From the NCBI GenBank assembly GCA_035686365.1, contig DASRZM010000095.1:1-18754 (forward strand): a DNA stretch of 18,754 bases, written 5' to 3'. This DNA comes from DASRZM01 sp035686365 (lineage in GTDB: Bacteria; Pseudomonadota; Gammaproteobacteria; Xanthomonadales; Xanthomonadaceae). The first letter of the stretch is position 1, and each line of letters starts with the position of its first letter. The notes under the pieces were generated by a model, which worked only from the letters and a program-made list of their open reading frames with translations, did not search any database and had not been told where the DNA came from. The translations under genes and the position numbers were made by a program. Of the stretch, positions 1 to 8,251 are shown in pieces.

Positions 1-2
1 TC

Positions 3-1091
3 GCAGGGTGGCTGCTGGTGCGCGACGCGCCCACGCCGGTCGCGGTCGCCACCGCGCGCGCACCGGCTTCCGGACCGGTCGCGGCCTCGGTGCTGGACGC
101 GTCCGGCTACGTCGTCGCCCGCCGCCAGGCCACGGTGTCGGCCAAGATCACCGGCAAGGTCGCCGAGGTCCTGATCGAGGAGGGCATGCGCGTGGAACAG
201 GGCCAGCTGATGGCCCGGCTCGACGATACCGACGCGCAGGCGCAACAGGAACTCTCGCGCGGGCAACTGGCTGCCGCACGCAGCCAGCTCGGCGAGATCC
301 AGGCCAACCTGTCGCTGGCCGAGCGCGAGCTGGCGCGCCAGCGCGAGCTGCTCGGCCGTGGCCTGGTCTCGCAATCGGCGCTGGACACCGCGCAGGCACA
401 GCGCGACGCGCTGGCCGCGCGGCTGGCGAACGCGCGCTCGCAGGTGGCGGTGGCCGGGGACGCGCTGGGCATTGCCCGGATCGGCGTGGACAACACGGTC
501 ATCCGGGCGCCGTTCGCCGGCGTGGTCGTGGCCAAGGCCGCGCAGCCCGGCGAGATGATCTCGCCGATCTCGGCCGGCGGCGGCTTCACCCGCACCGGCA
601 TCGGCACCATCGTCGACATGGACTCGTTGGAAATCCAGGTCGATGTCGCCGAGGCCTACATCGGGCGCGTGCAGCCGGGGCAACCGGTGGAGGCCGTGCT
701 CAACGCCTACCCGGACTGGAAGATCCCCGCCTCGGTGATCGCGATCATCCCCACCGCCGACCGCAGCAAGGCCACCGTGAAGGTGCGCATCGCGCTCGAG
801 CAGAAGGATCCGCGCATCGTGCCGGAGATGGGCGTGCGCGTTGCGTTTCTCGGCGCGGGCGCCGGGCCGGAGGCACCGGCGACCGCGCAAGGTGTGCTCG
901 TGCCGGCCAATGCGATCGTCGATGGCGCGGTGTTCGTCGTGCGCGAGGGCGTGGCCGAACGCCGGACGATCGAAGCCGGCGCCACGCGCGGCGACCAGTG
1001 GCTGGTGCTCTCGGGCCTGGCGGCCGGGGAGCAGGTCGTGGTTGCGCCACCGGCATCACTGCGCACGGGTGACGCGGTGCAGGTGCAATGA
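3..1091 (+). CDS. Periplasmic adaptor of a MacAB-like exporter (HlyD/MacA family), 5' end cut by window edge
   Basis: This is a membrane-fusion (adaptor) subunit, which links an inner-membrane transporter to an outer-membrane channel in the periplasm. The frame is open to the left edge and the first visible codons read AGWLLVRDAP, which looks like the end of an N-terminal membrane anchor, so the true start lies upstream. A GTG at 18 is the first possible internal start but would remove the anchor. Counting from that GTG, a lipoyl/biotinyl-like half-motif lies at about residues 38-70 (ITGKVAEVLIEEGMRVEQGQ). An Ala/Gln/Arg-rich helical hairpin follows at about 72-150, and the second lipoyl half at about 158-185 (VIRAPFAGVVVAKAAQPGEM). 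Beta-barrel and membrane-proximal domains follow. It lies 76 bp upstream of the ATPase gene, as in macA-macB type loci. The family is clear; the substrate is not. No outer-membrane channel gene is in the window. Confidence 0.9.
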   Translation, partial: AGWLLVRDAPTPVAVATARAPASGPVAASVLDASGYVVARRQATVSAKITGKVAEVLIEEGMRVEQGQLMARLDDTDAQAQQELSRGQLAAARSQLGEIQANLSLAERELARQRELLGRGLVSQSALDTAQAQRDALAARLANARSQVAVAGDALGIARIGVDNTVIRAPFAGVVVAKAAQPGEMISPISAGGGFTRTGIGTIVDMDSLEIQVDVAEAYIGRVQPGQPVEAVLNAYPDWKIPASVIAIIPTADRSKATVKVRIALEQKDPRIVPEMGVRVAFLGAGAGPEAPATAQGVLVPANAIVDGAVFVVREGVAERRTIEAGATRGDQWLVLSGLAAGEQVVVAPPASLRTGDAVQVQ

Positions 1092-1110
1092 ACGCGGCTG
1101 CATGGCGCCG

Positions 1111-1127
1111 CTTTCCCATTGGGAGAG
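1111..1127. repeat. Short imperfect palindrome between adaptor and ATPase genes
   Basis: CTTTCCC and GGGAGAG flank the three bases ATT, giving a 7-bp stem with one G-T pair. A GGGG run follows. It sits in the 76-bp gap between two genes that should be co-transcribed. It resembles the CTCTCCC...GGGAGAG palindromes scattered through xanthomonad genomes, but that resemblance is from memory. It has no T-tract, so it is not a convincing terminator. Confidence 0.3.
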
Positions 1128-1167
1128 GGGCTGTAGTACTTCCCGGCGTTTCACCAAGGTGCTGAAG

Positions 1168-1866
1168 ATGGAAAATCTCGTCGAAGTCCGCGGCCTGACC
1201 AAGACCTACGAACGCGGCAGGGAGAAGATCGAGGTCCTGCACGGCATCGACCTTCAGATCCCGGCCGGCGACTTCGTGGCGCTGATGGGTCCGTCCGGTT
1301 CGGGCAAGACCACGCTGCTGAACCTGATCGGCGGACTCGACCAGCCCACCGCCGGGACCGTCCGCGTGGGCGATGCGCGGATCGAGCGCCTGTCCTCGGC
1401 CGAGCGCTCGCGTTGGCGCGCCGACCACATCGGCTTCGTGTTCCAGTTCTACAACCTGCTGCCGGTGCTCAGCGCCCAGCGCAATGTCGAGCTGCCGCTG
1501 CTGCTCAAGCGCATGTCCGGCTCCGAGCGCCGGCGCCGCGCCGCCATCGCGCTGGAACTGGTCGGGCTGAGCGACCGCGCCGGCCACAAGCCCAGGGAGC
1601 TGTCCGGCGGCCAGGAGCAGCGCGTGGCGATCGCGCGCGCCCTGGTGTCCGATCCCACGCTGCTGGTGTGCGACGAGCCCACCGGCGACCTGGACCGCGC
1701 GACCGCCGACGAGATCCTGACGCTGCTGCAGCGGCTCAACCGCGAGCACGGCAAGACCGTGATCATGGTCACCCACGATCCCAAAGCCGCCGAGTACGCG
1801 CAGCGCATCGTGCACCTGGACAAGGGCACGCTGGTGGATCCCGAGCCGGCGACGGCGGGCGCCTGA
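1168..1866 (+). CDS. ABC transporter ATP-binding protein (MacB/LolD-type ATPase)
   Basis: This is the cytoplasmic ATPase that powers the two permeases encoded next to it. The 232-residue length is normal for LolD/MacB-type ATPases. Walker A GPSGSGKT is at 41-48, the Q-loop Gln at 93, the signature LSGGQ at 145-149, Walker B LLVCDE at 165-170 with the catalytic Glu at 170, the D-loop (GDLD) just after, and the H-loop His at 203 (VTHD). The residue after the signature is Glu (LSGGQEQ) where many relatives have Gln. The ATG at 1168 was chosen because MENLVEVRGLTKTY is a typical family N-terminus and AAGGT lies upstream at a plausible distance. A longer frame reaches back to 841 but overlaps the adaptor gene and has no family sequence. 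The gene is followed 30 bp later by the first permease. Substrate unknown. Confidence 0.95.
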   Translation: MENLVEVRGLTKTYERGREKIEVLHGIDLQIPAGDFVALMGPSGSGKTTLLNLIGGLDQPTAGTVRVGDARIERLSSAERSRWRADHIGFVFQFYNLLPVLSAQRNVELPLLLKRMSGSERRRRAAIALELVGLSDRAGHKPRELSGGQEQRVAIARALVSDPTLLVCDEPTGDLDRATADEILTLLQRLNREHGKTVIMVTHDPKAAEYAQRIVHLDKGTLVDPEPATAGA

Positions 1867-1896
1867 GCCCCGCCCCGTGCACACAGGCGTGAGTCC

Positions 1897-3063
1897 ATGA
1901 AGTACCTGCACCTGGTCTGGGCAAGTCTGTTCCGTCGCAAGACGCGCACCGTGCTCACGGTGCTCTCGATCGTGGTGGCGTTCATCCTGTTCGGGCTGCT
2001 CAACGCGCTGATCGTCGCCTTCAACCGCGGCGTGGAACTGGCGGGCGTCGACCGCCTGGTGGTACAGGGCAAGTACTCCCTGACCGAGGTGCTGCCAGTG
2101 AGCTATGCCGACCAGATCCGCGGGCTGCCCGGGGTCGCGGCAGTCACCCACGCGCAGTGGTTCGGCGGCGTCTACCAGGAGCGGCGCAACTTCTTCCCGC
2201 AGTTCGCGGTGGACCCGGCCAGCTACATGGAGATGTACCCGGAGTTCGAGATCGCGCCCGCACAGCTGCAGCAGTTTCTCGCCACGCGCACCGGCGCGAT
2301 CGCAGGGGCCTCGCTGGCGCGCCGGTTCGGCTGGAAGATCGGCGACCGCATTCCGATCCAGGCCACGATCTGGACCCGCGCGGACGGCGCCACCAGCTGG
2401 GAGTTCGACCTGGTGGGCATCTTCGAAGGCCGCGACAAAACCGCCAGGAGCCAGGAGGGCATGCTGCTGTTCCAATGGGATTACCTGGACGAAGCGCGCC
2501 AGTTCGCCCGCGGCACCACCGGCATCTACATCGTGCGTGCACAGGATCCAGAGCAGGCCGTCGCCGTGGCCGGGGCCATCGACGCACGCTTCGCCAATTC
2601 CCAGAACGAGACCCGGACCGGCTCGGAGAAAGCGTTCAACCAGAACTTCATCAAGCAGATCGGCGACATCGGCTTCATTGTGCAGGTGGTGCTCGCGGCG
2701 GTGTTCTTCACGATCCTGCTGGTGACCGGCAACACCATGGCGCAATCCGTGCGCGAGCGCATTCCCGAGATCGCGGTGCTCAAGACACTGGGCTTCACCG
2801 ACTCCCGGGCGCTGGCGCTGGTGCTGGCCGAGGCGATGCTGCTGTGCCTGATCGGCGCCGCGCTGGGGCTGGGGTTGGTATCGGTGCTGGTGCCCAGGGT
2901 CGCCGCGGCGATGGAGTCGTTCCTGCCCGGACTGGGTCTGGACGCACGCACCTGGCTGCTTGGCGGCGGGCTGGCGGTGGCCCTGGGGCTCGCCACGGGG
3001 CTGCTGCCTGCACTCAAGGCGCGGCGACTGCGCATCGTCGACGCCCTCGGAGGCCATGCATGA
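1897..3063 (+). CDS. ABC transporter permease 1 (FtsX/MacB family)
   Basis: This is an inner-membrane permease of 388 residues with the MacB-like plan: one N-terminal helix at about 18-42, a large periplasmic domain at about 43-257, then three helices at about 258-280, 306-334 and 352-372. The cytoplasmic motif EIAVLKTLGF at 291-300, just after the second helix, is the usual FtsX/MacB coupling region. The basic C-terminus (ALKARRLRIVDAL) matches the family ending. Unlike MacB it carries no fused ATPase, so it should pair with the separate ATPase upstream. Its stop codon overlaps the start of permease 2 (ATGA at 3060-3063), suggesting coupled translation and roughly equal amounts. The two permeases probably form a heterodimer; this is inferred from their adjacency and different sequences. 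Confidence 0.93.
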   Translation: MKYLHLVWASLFRRKTRTVLTVLSIVVAFILFGLLNALIVAFNRGVELAGVDRLVVQGKYSLTEVLPVSYADQIRGLPGVAAVTHAQWFGGVYQERRNFFPQFAVDPASYMEMYPEFEIAPAQLQQFLATRTGAIAGASLARRFGWKIGDRIPIQATIWTRADGATSWEFDLVGIFEGRDKTARSQEGMLLFQWDYLDEARQFARGTTGIYIVRAQDPEQAVAVAGAIDARFANSQNETRTGSEKAFNQNFIKQIGDIGFIVQVVLAAVFFTILLVTGNTMAQSVRERIPEIAVLKTLGFTDSRALALVLAEAMLLCLIGAALGLGLVSVLVPRVAAAMESFLPGLGLDARTWLLGGGLAVALGLATGLLPALKARRLRIVDALGGHA

Positions 3064-4247
3064 ACTGGGTCATGCAGGTCTGGGAGATTTCGCTGGGCAA
3101 TCTGCGCAGCATTCCGCAGCGGCTGGGCACCTCGCTGGTGATCGTGATCGGCATCGCCGGCGTGGTCGCGGTGCTGGTGGCGCTGCTGGCGATGGGCGAG
3201 GGCTTCCGGCACACGCTGGCCAGCACCGGCAGCGACGACCGCGCGCTGGTGCTGCGTTCGGGCGCCAACGAGGAGCTGGCCAGCGGCTTCGCGCGTGAGC
3301 AGGCCGATGCGATCGCCCAGGCGCCCGGCGTGGCGCGGGATCCGGACGGCCGCGCGCTGGTCTCGCCCGAGCGCTACATCCTGACCAATCTGGTGAACCG
3401 CGCCAACCAGGAGCCCTCGAACATTCCCGTGCGCGGCGTGGATCCGGTCGCGTTCACCCTGCGACCGGAGGTCCGCATCGTCGAAGGCCGCATGCTGGTG
3501 CCCGGCGCGCGCGAGGTGATCGTCGGCCGAAAACTGGCCGGGGAGTTCCTCGGGACCGGCGTGGGCGATTCGGTGCCGGTGCGCGACGGCGACTGGCGCG
3601 TGGTTGGCGTGTTCGAATCCGGTGGCGACGTGCACGAATCGGAGCTGTGGGTCGACCGCGCCACGCTCGACGGCGTGCTGCGCAGCAGCGCGGTGGGTTC
3701 GGTGATGGTGCAGCTGGAGGATGCGGCGGCTTTCGACCGGTTCGAGCAGGCGGTGGCGGACGACCCCAGGGTCAACGTCGACGTGAAGCGGCAGTCCGCG
3801 TACTACGCCGCGCAGTCGGAAGCCACCGGCACCTTCATCCGTGTGCTGGGCACCGTGGTGGCCTCGATCATGGCGCTGGGCGCGATCTTCGCAGCGCTGA
3901 ACACGATGTACTCGGCCGTGTCCACGCGCACGCGCGAGATCGCCACGCTGCGCGCGATCGGCTTCGGCGGCGGTCCGGTGGTGACCTCGGTGCTGGTCGA
4001 GTCGCTGGCCCTGGCCTTGCTGGGCGGCCTGCTCGGCGGCCTGCTCGCCTGGGTGCTGTTCAACGGCTTCACGGTCTCGACGTTGAACTTCCAGACCTTT
4101 TCGCAGGTGGCCTTCAGCTTCCGGGTGACGCCGGAGCTGCTCGTGCGCGGGCTGGTATGGGCACTGGCGATCGGCCTGGTCGGCGGACTGCTGCCGGCGC
4201 TGCGCGCGGCGCGGCTGCCAGTGACCACCGCACTGCGCGAGGGTTGA
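3060..4247 (+). CDS. ABC transporter permease 2 (FtsX/MacB family)
   Basis: This is the second permease, 395 residues, with the same plan as its neighbour: helix 1 at about 24-46, a periplasmic domain at about 47-258, and helices at about 260-285, 307-335 and 362-384. The coupling motif EIATLRAIGF is at 293-302, and the C-terminus (ALRAARLPVTTALREG) is a textbook FtsX-domain ending. The start at 3060 is set by the 4-nt ATGA overlap with permease 1. An open frame extends upstream to 2157 but only as a shadow of permease 1. The periplasmic domain differs clearly from that of permease 1, so the pair does not look like a recent duplication. It is the last gene of the exporter operon and ends 16 bp from the convergent protease gene. 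Substrate unknown. Confidence 0.93.
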   Translation: MNWVMQVWEISLGNLRSIPQRLGTSLVIVIGIAGVVAVLVALLAMGEGFRHTLASTGSDDRALVLRSGANEELASGFAREQADAIAQAPGVARDPDGRALVSPERYILTNLVNRANQEPSNIPVRGVDPVAFTLRPEVRIVEGRMLVPGAREVIVGRKLAGEFLGTGVGDSVPVRDGDWRVVGVFESGGDVHESELWVDRATLDGVLRSSAVGSVMVQLEDAAAFDRFEQAVADDPRVNVDVKRQSAYYAAQSEATGTFIRVLGTVVASIMALGAIFAALNTMYSAVSTRTREIATLRAIGFGGGPVVTSVLVESLALALLGGLLGGLLAWVLFNGFTVSTLNFQTFSQVAFSFRVTPELLVRGLVWALAIGLVGGLLPALRAARLPVTTALREG

Positions 4248-4251
4248 GCCC

Positions 4252-4265
4252 GACCGGGAGCGGTC
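4252..4265. terminator. Possible small hairpin in the 16-bp convergent gap
   Basis: GACCG, loop GGAG, CGGTC form a 5-bp perfect stem between the stop codon of permease 2 and the stop of the protease, partly inside the protease stop. It has no T-tract on either strand, so it would be a weak intrinsic terminator at best. The short gap means the two transcripts probably overlap at their 3' ends. Confidence 0.25.
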
Positions 4266-6435
4266 AATTGCTGTGGTGGATGCCCAGGCCCGCCGGGTAG
4301 GTGCTGTTGGCCAGCGACTTGTCCTGGTCCAGCAGGCCGATGGCATCGGCCAGGATCGCCGAGGCTTCCCGCAGCAGGGCGTCGGGGCGCTCGTCCTGCG
4401 CCTGTTCGCGCTGCGCCTGTTCCACGACCGCGCGCTCGTCGGCCTGCAGGCCGTCGTCGTCGGGATCCAGCGCGGCAAGCTCGCCGCCGATTCCCAGTGC
4501 CGCACGCTGCGTCTTGCGCTGCTCGCGCTGGCGCTCCTCGCGCTTGCGCTCGGCCACGCGCTCGGCTTCGTTCAGCGACACCGTGGTCTGCGCCCGCTGG
4601 CGGCGGTACTCGGCCACGTCCTCGGCCCACCACTGGAACTCGACGTCGTCGGCAACGCGCCCGCGATGGCGCGTGGACAGCAGCGCGGTCAGCGGTGCCA
4701 GCCTGCCCACTGCCGAATAGTGGGCCGGCTCGATCTGCGACCACGGCAGCGCGTTGTCGTAGGCGCTCTCGCCATAATCCTGGGCGTCGATCGTCACCGG
4801 GAACTGGATGTCGGGCACCACGCCGCGATGCTGGGTCGAACCGCCGTCGATGCGGAAGAACTGCGCCACCGTCAGCTTGAGCGCGCCGTGTGGCGGCGCG
4901 TCGCGGCCGACGAAATTGTCCAGGTCGATCAGGTTCTGCACCGTCCCCTTGCCGAAAGTCGGCTCGCCGATGATAAGCGCGCGGCCGTAGTCCTGCATGG
5001 CCGCGGCGAAGATCTCCGAGGCCGACGCCGAGGCGCGGTTGACCAGTACCGCCAGCGGTCCGCGCCAGGCGACACCGGCGTCGCTGTCCTTCTCGACCTT
5101 GACCGCACCACTGGACGTGCGCACCTGTACCACCGGCCCCTGGTCGATGAACAGCCCGGTCAGCTCGATCGCCTCGCTCAGGGAGCCGCCGCCGTTGTCG
5201 CGCAGGTCCAGTACCACGCCGTCGACCTTCCCGGCCTCCAGCTCGGTCAGCAGGCGGCCCACGTCACGGGTGGCCGAACGGTAATCGGCCTCGTCGCGGC
5301 GGCGCGCATCGAAGTCCTGGTAGAACGCCGGCAGGGCGATCACGCCGATGCGGCGGGCGGACTCGCCCTCGCCGATCTCGATGATCTCCTTCTGCGCGGC
5401 CTGCTCCTCGAGCTTGACCCTGTCGCGCACCAGGCTCACCACCTCGTGGGGGCCATCGATGCCGACCTCGCCGGGCAGGATCTCGATCCGCACGGTGGTG
5501 TCCTTGGGTCCGCGGATCAGCTCCACCACATCGTCGATGCGCCAGCCGATCACGTCGGTGACCGGCCCGCTGGTCCCCTGGCCCACGCCGAGGATGCGAT
5601 CGCCGACCTCGAGCTGGCCCGACATCCCTGCCGGACCGCCGGGCACGATCGAGCGCACCACGGTGAACTCGTCCTGCCGCTGCAGCACCGCACCGATGCC
5701 CTCCAGTGACAGCCGCATCGAGATGTTGAAGTTTTCCGACGTGCGCGGGGTCATGTAGGAGGTGTGCGGCTCGATTGACCCGGCATAGGCGTTGATGAAG
5801 GTCTGGAACACGTCCTCGCTCTTGATCTCGTGCACCCGCGACTCGAAGTTGGCGTAGCGCTTGTCCAGCGTATTGCGGATCTCCCGCATCTGCTTGCCGG
5901 CCAGCTTCAGCCGCAGCACGTCGTTCTTCACCCGCCTGCGCCAGACTTCCTCGAGCGCCTCGGCGCTGGGTTCCCACTGCAGCTCGTCGCGGTCGTAGCG
6001 GTACTCCTCCTCGACCGTGAAATCGAAGTCCTGCTTCAGCAGTGCGCGGGCGTGGGCGGTACGCTCGACCACGCGCTGCACATAGACGTTGAAGATCTCG
6101 AAGGCCGGATCCAGCTGCTGGGCCTTGAGCGCGTCGTCCAGATGCGTGCGGTAGACCGAGAAGCGGTCGATGTCGCCGCGCAGGAAGAACAGGCGCTCGC
6201 CGTCGAGCGATTCCAGGTAGGCATCGAACATTTTTGCCGACAGCGCATCATCCAGCCGCGTGGGCTTGTAATGGAAATTGCTCTCGCTGAGCAGGCCGGT
6301 GATCAGCCGCGCGGTGCGCGCCTGGTCGGGTTCCGGGCTAAGGCCGACCACCGCCGCGTTGTTGGCGGGCACGGCGCTGGCCATCAGCGCAACGGCCATC
6401 GCGGCGCAGATCGAGAGCAGGTTCAGTTTCGACAT
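4264..6435 (-). CDS. prc: Tail-specific carboxy-terminal protease, S41 family
   Basis: This is a periplasmic protease of 723 residues, close to the size of E. coli Prc (Tsp), which cleaves proteins at the C-terminus and there degrades the peptidoglycan endopeptidase MepS. Residues 1-24 look like a signal peptide (MSKLNLLSICAAMAVALMAS). An N-terminal helical domain follows, then a PDZ domain around 235-310 (EGIGAVLQRQDEFTVVRSIV, VGDRILGVGQ) and the S41 core. The catalytic Ser is at about 471 in ASASASEIF and the Lys at about 496 in PTFGKGTVQ, 25 residues apart as in E. coli Prc. The C-terminal part is rich in Arg/Glu/Gln, consistent with the helical tail domain. The ATG at 6435 was preferred over an in-frame TTG at 6477 because it begins the signal peptide. 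It lies 138 bp downstream of lipA and may have its own promoter. Confidence 0.95.
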   Translation of the reverse strand: MSKLNLLSICAAMAVALMASAVPANNAAVVGLSPEPDQARTARLITGLLSESNFHYKPTRLDDALSAKMFDAYLESLDGERLFFLRGDIDRFSVYRTHLDDALKAQQLDPAFEIFNVYVQRVVERTAHARALLKQDFDFTVEEEYRYDRDELQWEPSAEALEEVWRRRVKNDVLRLKLAGKQMREIRNTLDKRYANFESRVHEIKSEDVFQTFINAYAGSIEPHTSYMTPRTSENFNISMRLSLEGIGAVLQRQDEFTVVRSIVPGGPAGMSGQLEVGDRILGVGQGTSGPVTDVIGWRIDDVVELIRGPKDTTVRIEILPGEVGIDGPHEVVSLVRDRVKLEEQAAQKEIIEIGEGESARRIGVIALPAFYQDFDARRRDEADYRSATRDVGRLLTELEAGKVDGVVLDLRDNGGGSLSEAIELTGLFIDQGPVVQVRTSSGAVKVEKDSDAGVAWRGPLAVLVNRASASASEIFAAAMQDYGRALIIGEPTFGKGTVQNLIDLDNFVGRDAPPHGALKLTVAQFFRIDGGSTQHRGVVPDIQFPVTIDAQDYGESAYDNALPWSQIEPAHYSAVGRLAPLTALLSTRHRGRVADDVEFQWWAEDVAEYRRQRAQTTVSLNEAERVAERKREERQREQRKTQRAALGIGGELAALDPDDDGLQADERAVVEQAQREQAQDERPDALLREASAILADAIGLLDQDKSLANSTYPAGLGIHHSN

Positions 6436-6573
6436 CAGGAGGGCCCCCTGGGGCGGTTGCGGCACCATCGACGACAATGCAGGCCGGTGCGTGAACGGAC
6501 CTGTGCCGAAGGTACCGTGAAGGCGCTCGCAGGCGGGCCGGGCTTCAGCTTCGCAGAAATCGCCGCCGTTGTG

Positions 6574-7563
6574 TCAGGCGACGTCCACATATCCGGCATC
6601 GGCCGCCATGCGGTCGGCATGGTAGGACGAGCGGACCAGCGGCCCGGAAGCGACGTGTGTGAAGCCCAGCCCCAGGCCGAAGCGCTCCAGCTCGGCGAAC
6701 TCCTCCGGCGTCCAGTAACGGACCACCGGGTGGTGATGGGGCGAGGGCTGCAGATACTGGCCGATCGTGACCATGTCCACGGCGTGTTCGCGAAGGTCCC
6801 GCAGCGCCTGCCCGACCTGCTCGCGGGTCTCGCCCAGGCCCAGCATGATCCCGGACTTGGTCGGGAGCCGCGGATGCTGCGCCTTGAACCGCTGCAGCAG
6901 CTGCAGCGACCAGCCATAGTCGGCGCCCGGGCGGACCTCGCGGTAGCGCTCGCGCACCGTCTCCAGGTTGTGGTTGAACACGTCCGGCGGCGCCTGCGCC
7001 AGGATCTGCAGGGCACGGTCCATGCGGCCGCGGCCGCGGAAATCCGGGGTCAGGATCTCGATGCGGATGTCCGGGCTGGCCGCCCGCACCTGGCGGATGC
7101 ACTCGGCGAAATGGCCGGCACCGCCGTCGAGCAGGTCGTCGCGATCGACCGAGGTGATCACCACGTAGCGCAGGCCCATGCCGGCGATGGTGCGCGCCAG
7201 GCTCGGCGGCTCGGTGGGGTCCGGCGGCCTGGGGCGGCCGTGGGCGACGTCGCAGAACGAGCAGCGCCGCGTGCACACCTCGCCCAGGATCATGAAGGTG
7301 GCCGTGCCGTGGCTGAAGCACTCGTGGATGTTCGGGCACGAGGCTTCCTCGCAGACCGTCACCAGGCGGTTCTCGCGCAGCCGCGACTTGAGCCTGGCCA
7401 CGGCGTTGCCCGAGGGGATGCGCACGCGGATCCACGCGGGCTTGCGCAGCGGTGCGGACGGCGCCTGGAACCGTACCGGGCTGGAGCCGATCTTGTCCTG
7501 GCCGGTGTGCTTGTCGCCGACCACGAGCAACGGGATGGACTTGGCGGGCGTGGCGTCGGGCAT
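6574..7563 (-). CDS. lipA: Lipoyl synthase
   Basis: This radical-SAM enzyme inserts two sulfur atoms into octanoyl groups carried on lipoyl domains or GcvH, completing the lipoyl cofactor. The 329 residues carry the auxiliary cluster motif C71-x4-C76-x5-C82 (CEEASCPNIHEC), the radical-SAM motif C97-x3-C101-x2-C104 (CTRRCSFC), and the C-terminal RSSY motif whose serine helps hold the auxiliary cluster. All residues needed for activity are present. The ATG at 7563 lies 4 bp after the lipB stop, so the two lipoate genes are almost certainly co-transcribed. It is the last gene of the tightly packed minus-strand block. Confidence 0.98.
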   Translation of the reverse strand: MPDATPAKSIPLLVVGDKHTGQDKIGSSPVRFQAPSAPLRKPAWIRVRIPSGNAVARLKSRLRENRLVTVCEEASCPNIHECFSHGTATFMILGEVCTRRCSFCDVAHGRPRPPDPTEPPSLARTIAGMGLRYVVITSVDRDDLLDGGAGHFAECIRQVRAASPDIRIEILTPDFRGRGRMDRALQILAQAPPDVFNHNLETVRERYREVRPGADYGWSLQLLQRFKAQHPRLPTKSGIMLGLGETREQVGQALRDLREHAVDMVTIGQYLQPSPHHHPVVRYWTPEEFAELERFGLGLGFTHVASGPLVRSSYHADRMAADAGYVDVA

Positions 7564-7567
7564 ACCG

Positions 7568-8251
7568 TCAGGCGGCGGTGGCGGAAAGCAGCGGTTCGGG
7601 GAGGCCCGGCTCGGGCCGAGGTTCCAGACCGAGCTGGCGCGAGAGCGCCGCGACCAGCGGCGGCTTGACTGCGGCCAGGTCGCCCGGGCCGCCCAAGTCT
7701 ACCACCGTGGTCACCGCCAGCCCGCGGAACCCGCAGGGATTGATTCGGGCATACGGCGACACGTCCATGGCGATGTTGAAAGCCAACCCGTGGAAGCTGC
7801 AGCCGCGCCGCACGCGCAGTCCCAGCGCCATGACCTTGGCCTCGCCGACGTAGACGCCCGGCGCACCTTCCCGGCGTGCACCCTGGATGCCGTAGCCGGC
7901 CAGCACCTCGATCACCGCCTGTTCGATGCGCTGCACCAGTTCGCGCACGCCCAGCCGGATCCGGCGCAGGTCCACCATCGGGTAGGCCACGATCTGGCCG
8001 GGGCCGTGGTAGGTGATCTGGCCGCCGCGATCCACCGGCACCACCGGGATCGGACCGGCGTCGAGCAGGTGCTCCCAGCGTCCGGCCTGGCCGAGCGTGA
8101 ACACCGGCTCGTGCTCGACCAGCCACAGCTCGTCGGGGGTGTCGGGCCCGCGACCATCGGTGAAGGCCTGCATGGCGTGCCAGACCGGCTCGTAGGGCTG
8201 TCGGCCCAGATCGCGCACGCACCAGGCGCGGATCGGGTTCACAGCGTCCAC
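7568..8251 (-). CDS. lipB: Octanoyltransferase (lipoyl(octanoyl) transferase)
   Basis: LipB moves the octanoyl group from acyl-carrier protein to lipoyl domains, giving the substrate for LipA. The protein is 227 residues from the GTG at 8251. RGGQITYHGPGQ at 75-86 is the family signature; Lys139 (GEAKVMALGLRVRRG) and Cys173 (NPCGF) match the catalytic Lys/Cys pair of the family. The start is not certain. GTG at 8251 gives a 13-bp overlap with ybeD, while GTG at 8242 (three codons later) gives the 4-nt GTGA overlap seen elsewhere in this block. Neither has a decisive ribosome-binding site. Function is not in doubt. Confidence 0.97.
   Translation of the reverse strand: MDAVNPIRAWCVRDLGRQPYEPVWHAMQAFTDGRGPDTPDELWLVEHEPVFTLGQAGRWEHLLDAGPIPVVPVDRGGQITYHGPGQIVAYPMVDLRRIRLGVRELVQRIEQAVIEVLAGYGIQGARREGAPGVYVGEAKVMALGLRVRRGCSFHGLAFNIAMDVSPYARINPCGFRGLAVTTVVDLGGPGDLAAVKPPLVAALSRQLGLEPRPEPGLPEPLLSATAA

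Noticed and set aside
1606..1635. Unusual ABC signature LSGGQEQ as a sign of altered function
   Set aside because: The core LSGGQ is intact, and Glu at the next position is a tolerated variation in related ATPases.
745..3057. Long open frame on the minus strand (770 codons) opposite the exporter genes
   Set aside because: It is rich in Arg, Gln, His and Gly with no domain, and lies opposite clear ABC-transporter genes. Such frames are expected in very GC-rich DNA.
2526..4505. Open frame on the minus strand (659 codons) across permease 2 and the protease 3' end
   Set aside because: It has low-complexity His/Arg/Gln composition, crosses two well-supported genes on different strands and shows no motif.
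6436..6477. Longer prc start at the TTG at 6477
   Set aside because: The added 14 residues would precede an otherwise ideal signal peptide that begins with Met-Ser-Lys at 6435.
4273..7668. Two long plus-strand frames (4273-5709 and 5830-7668) opposite prc and lipA
   Set aside because: They are Gln/His/Ala/Arg-rich shadows of the protease and lipoyl synthase genes, which carry complete catalytic motifs on the other strand.
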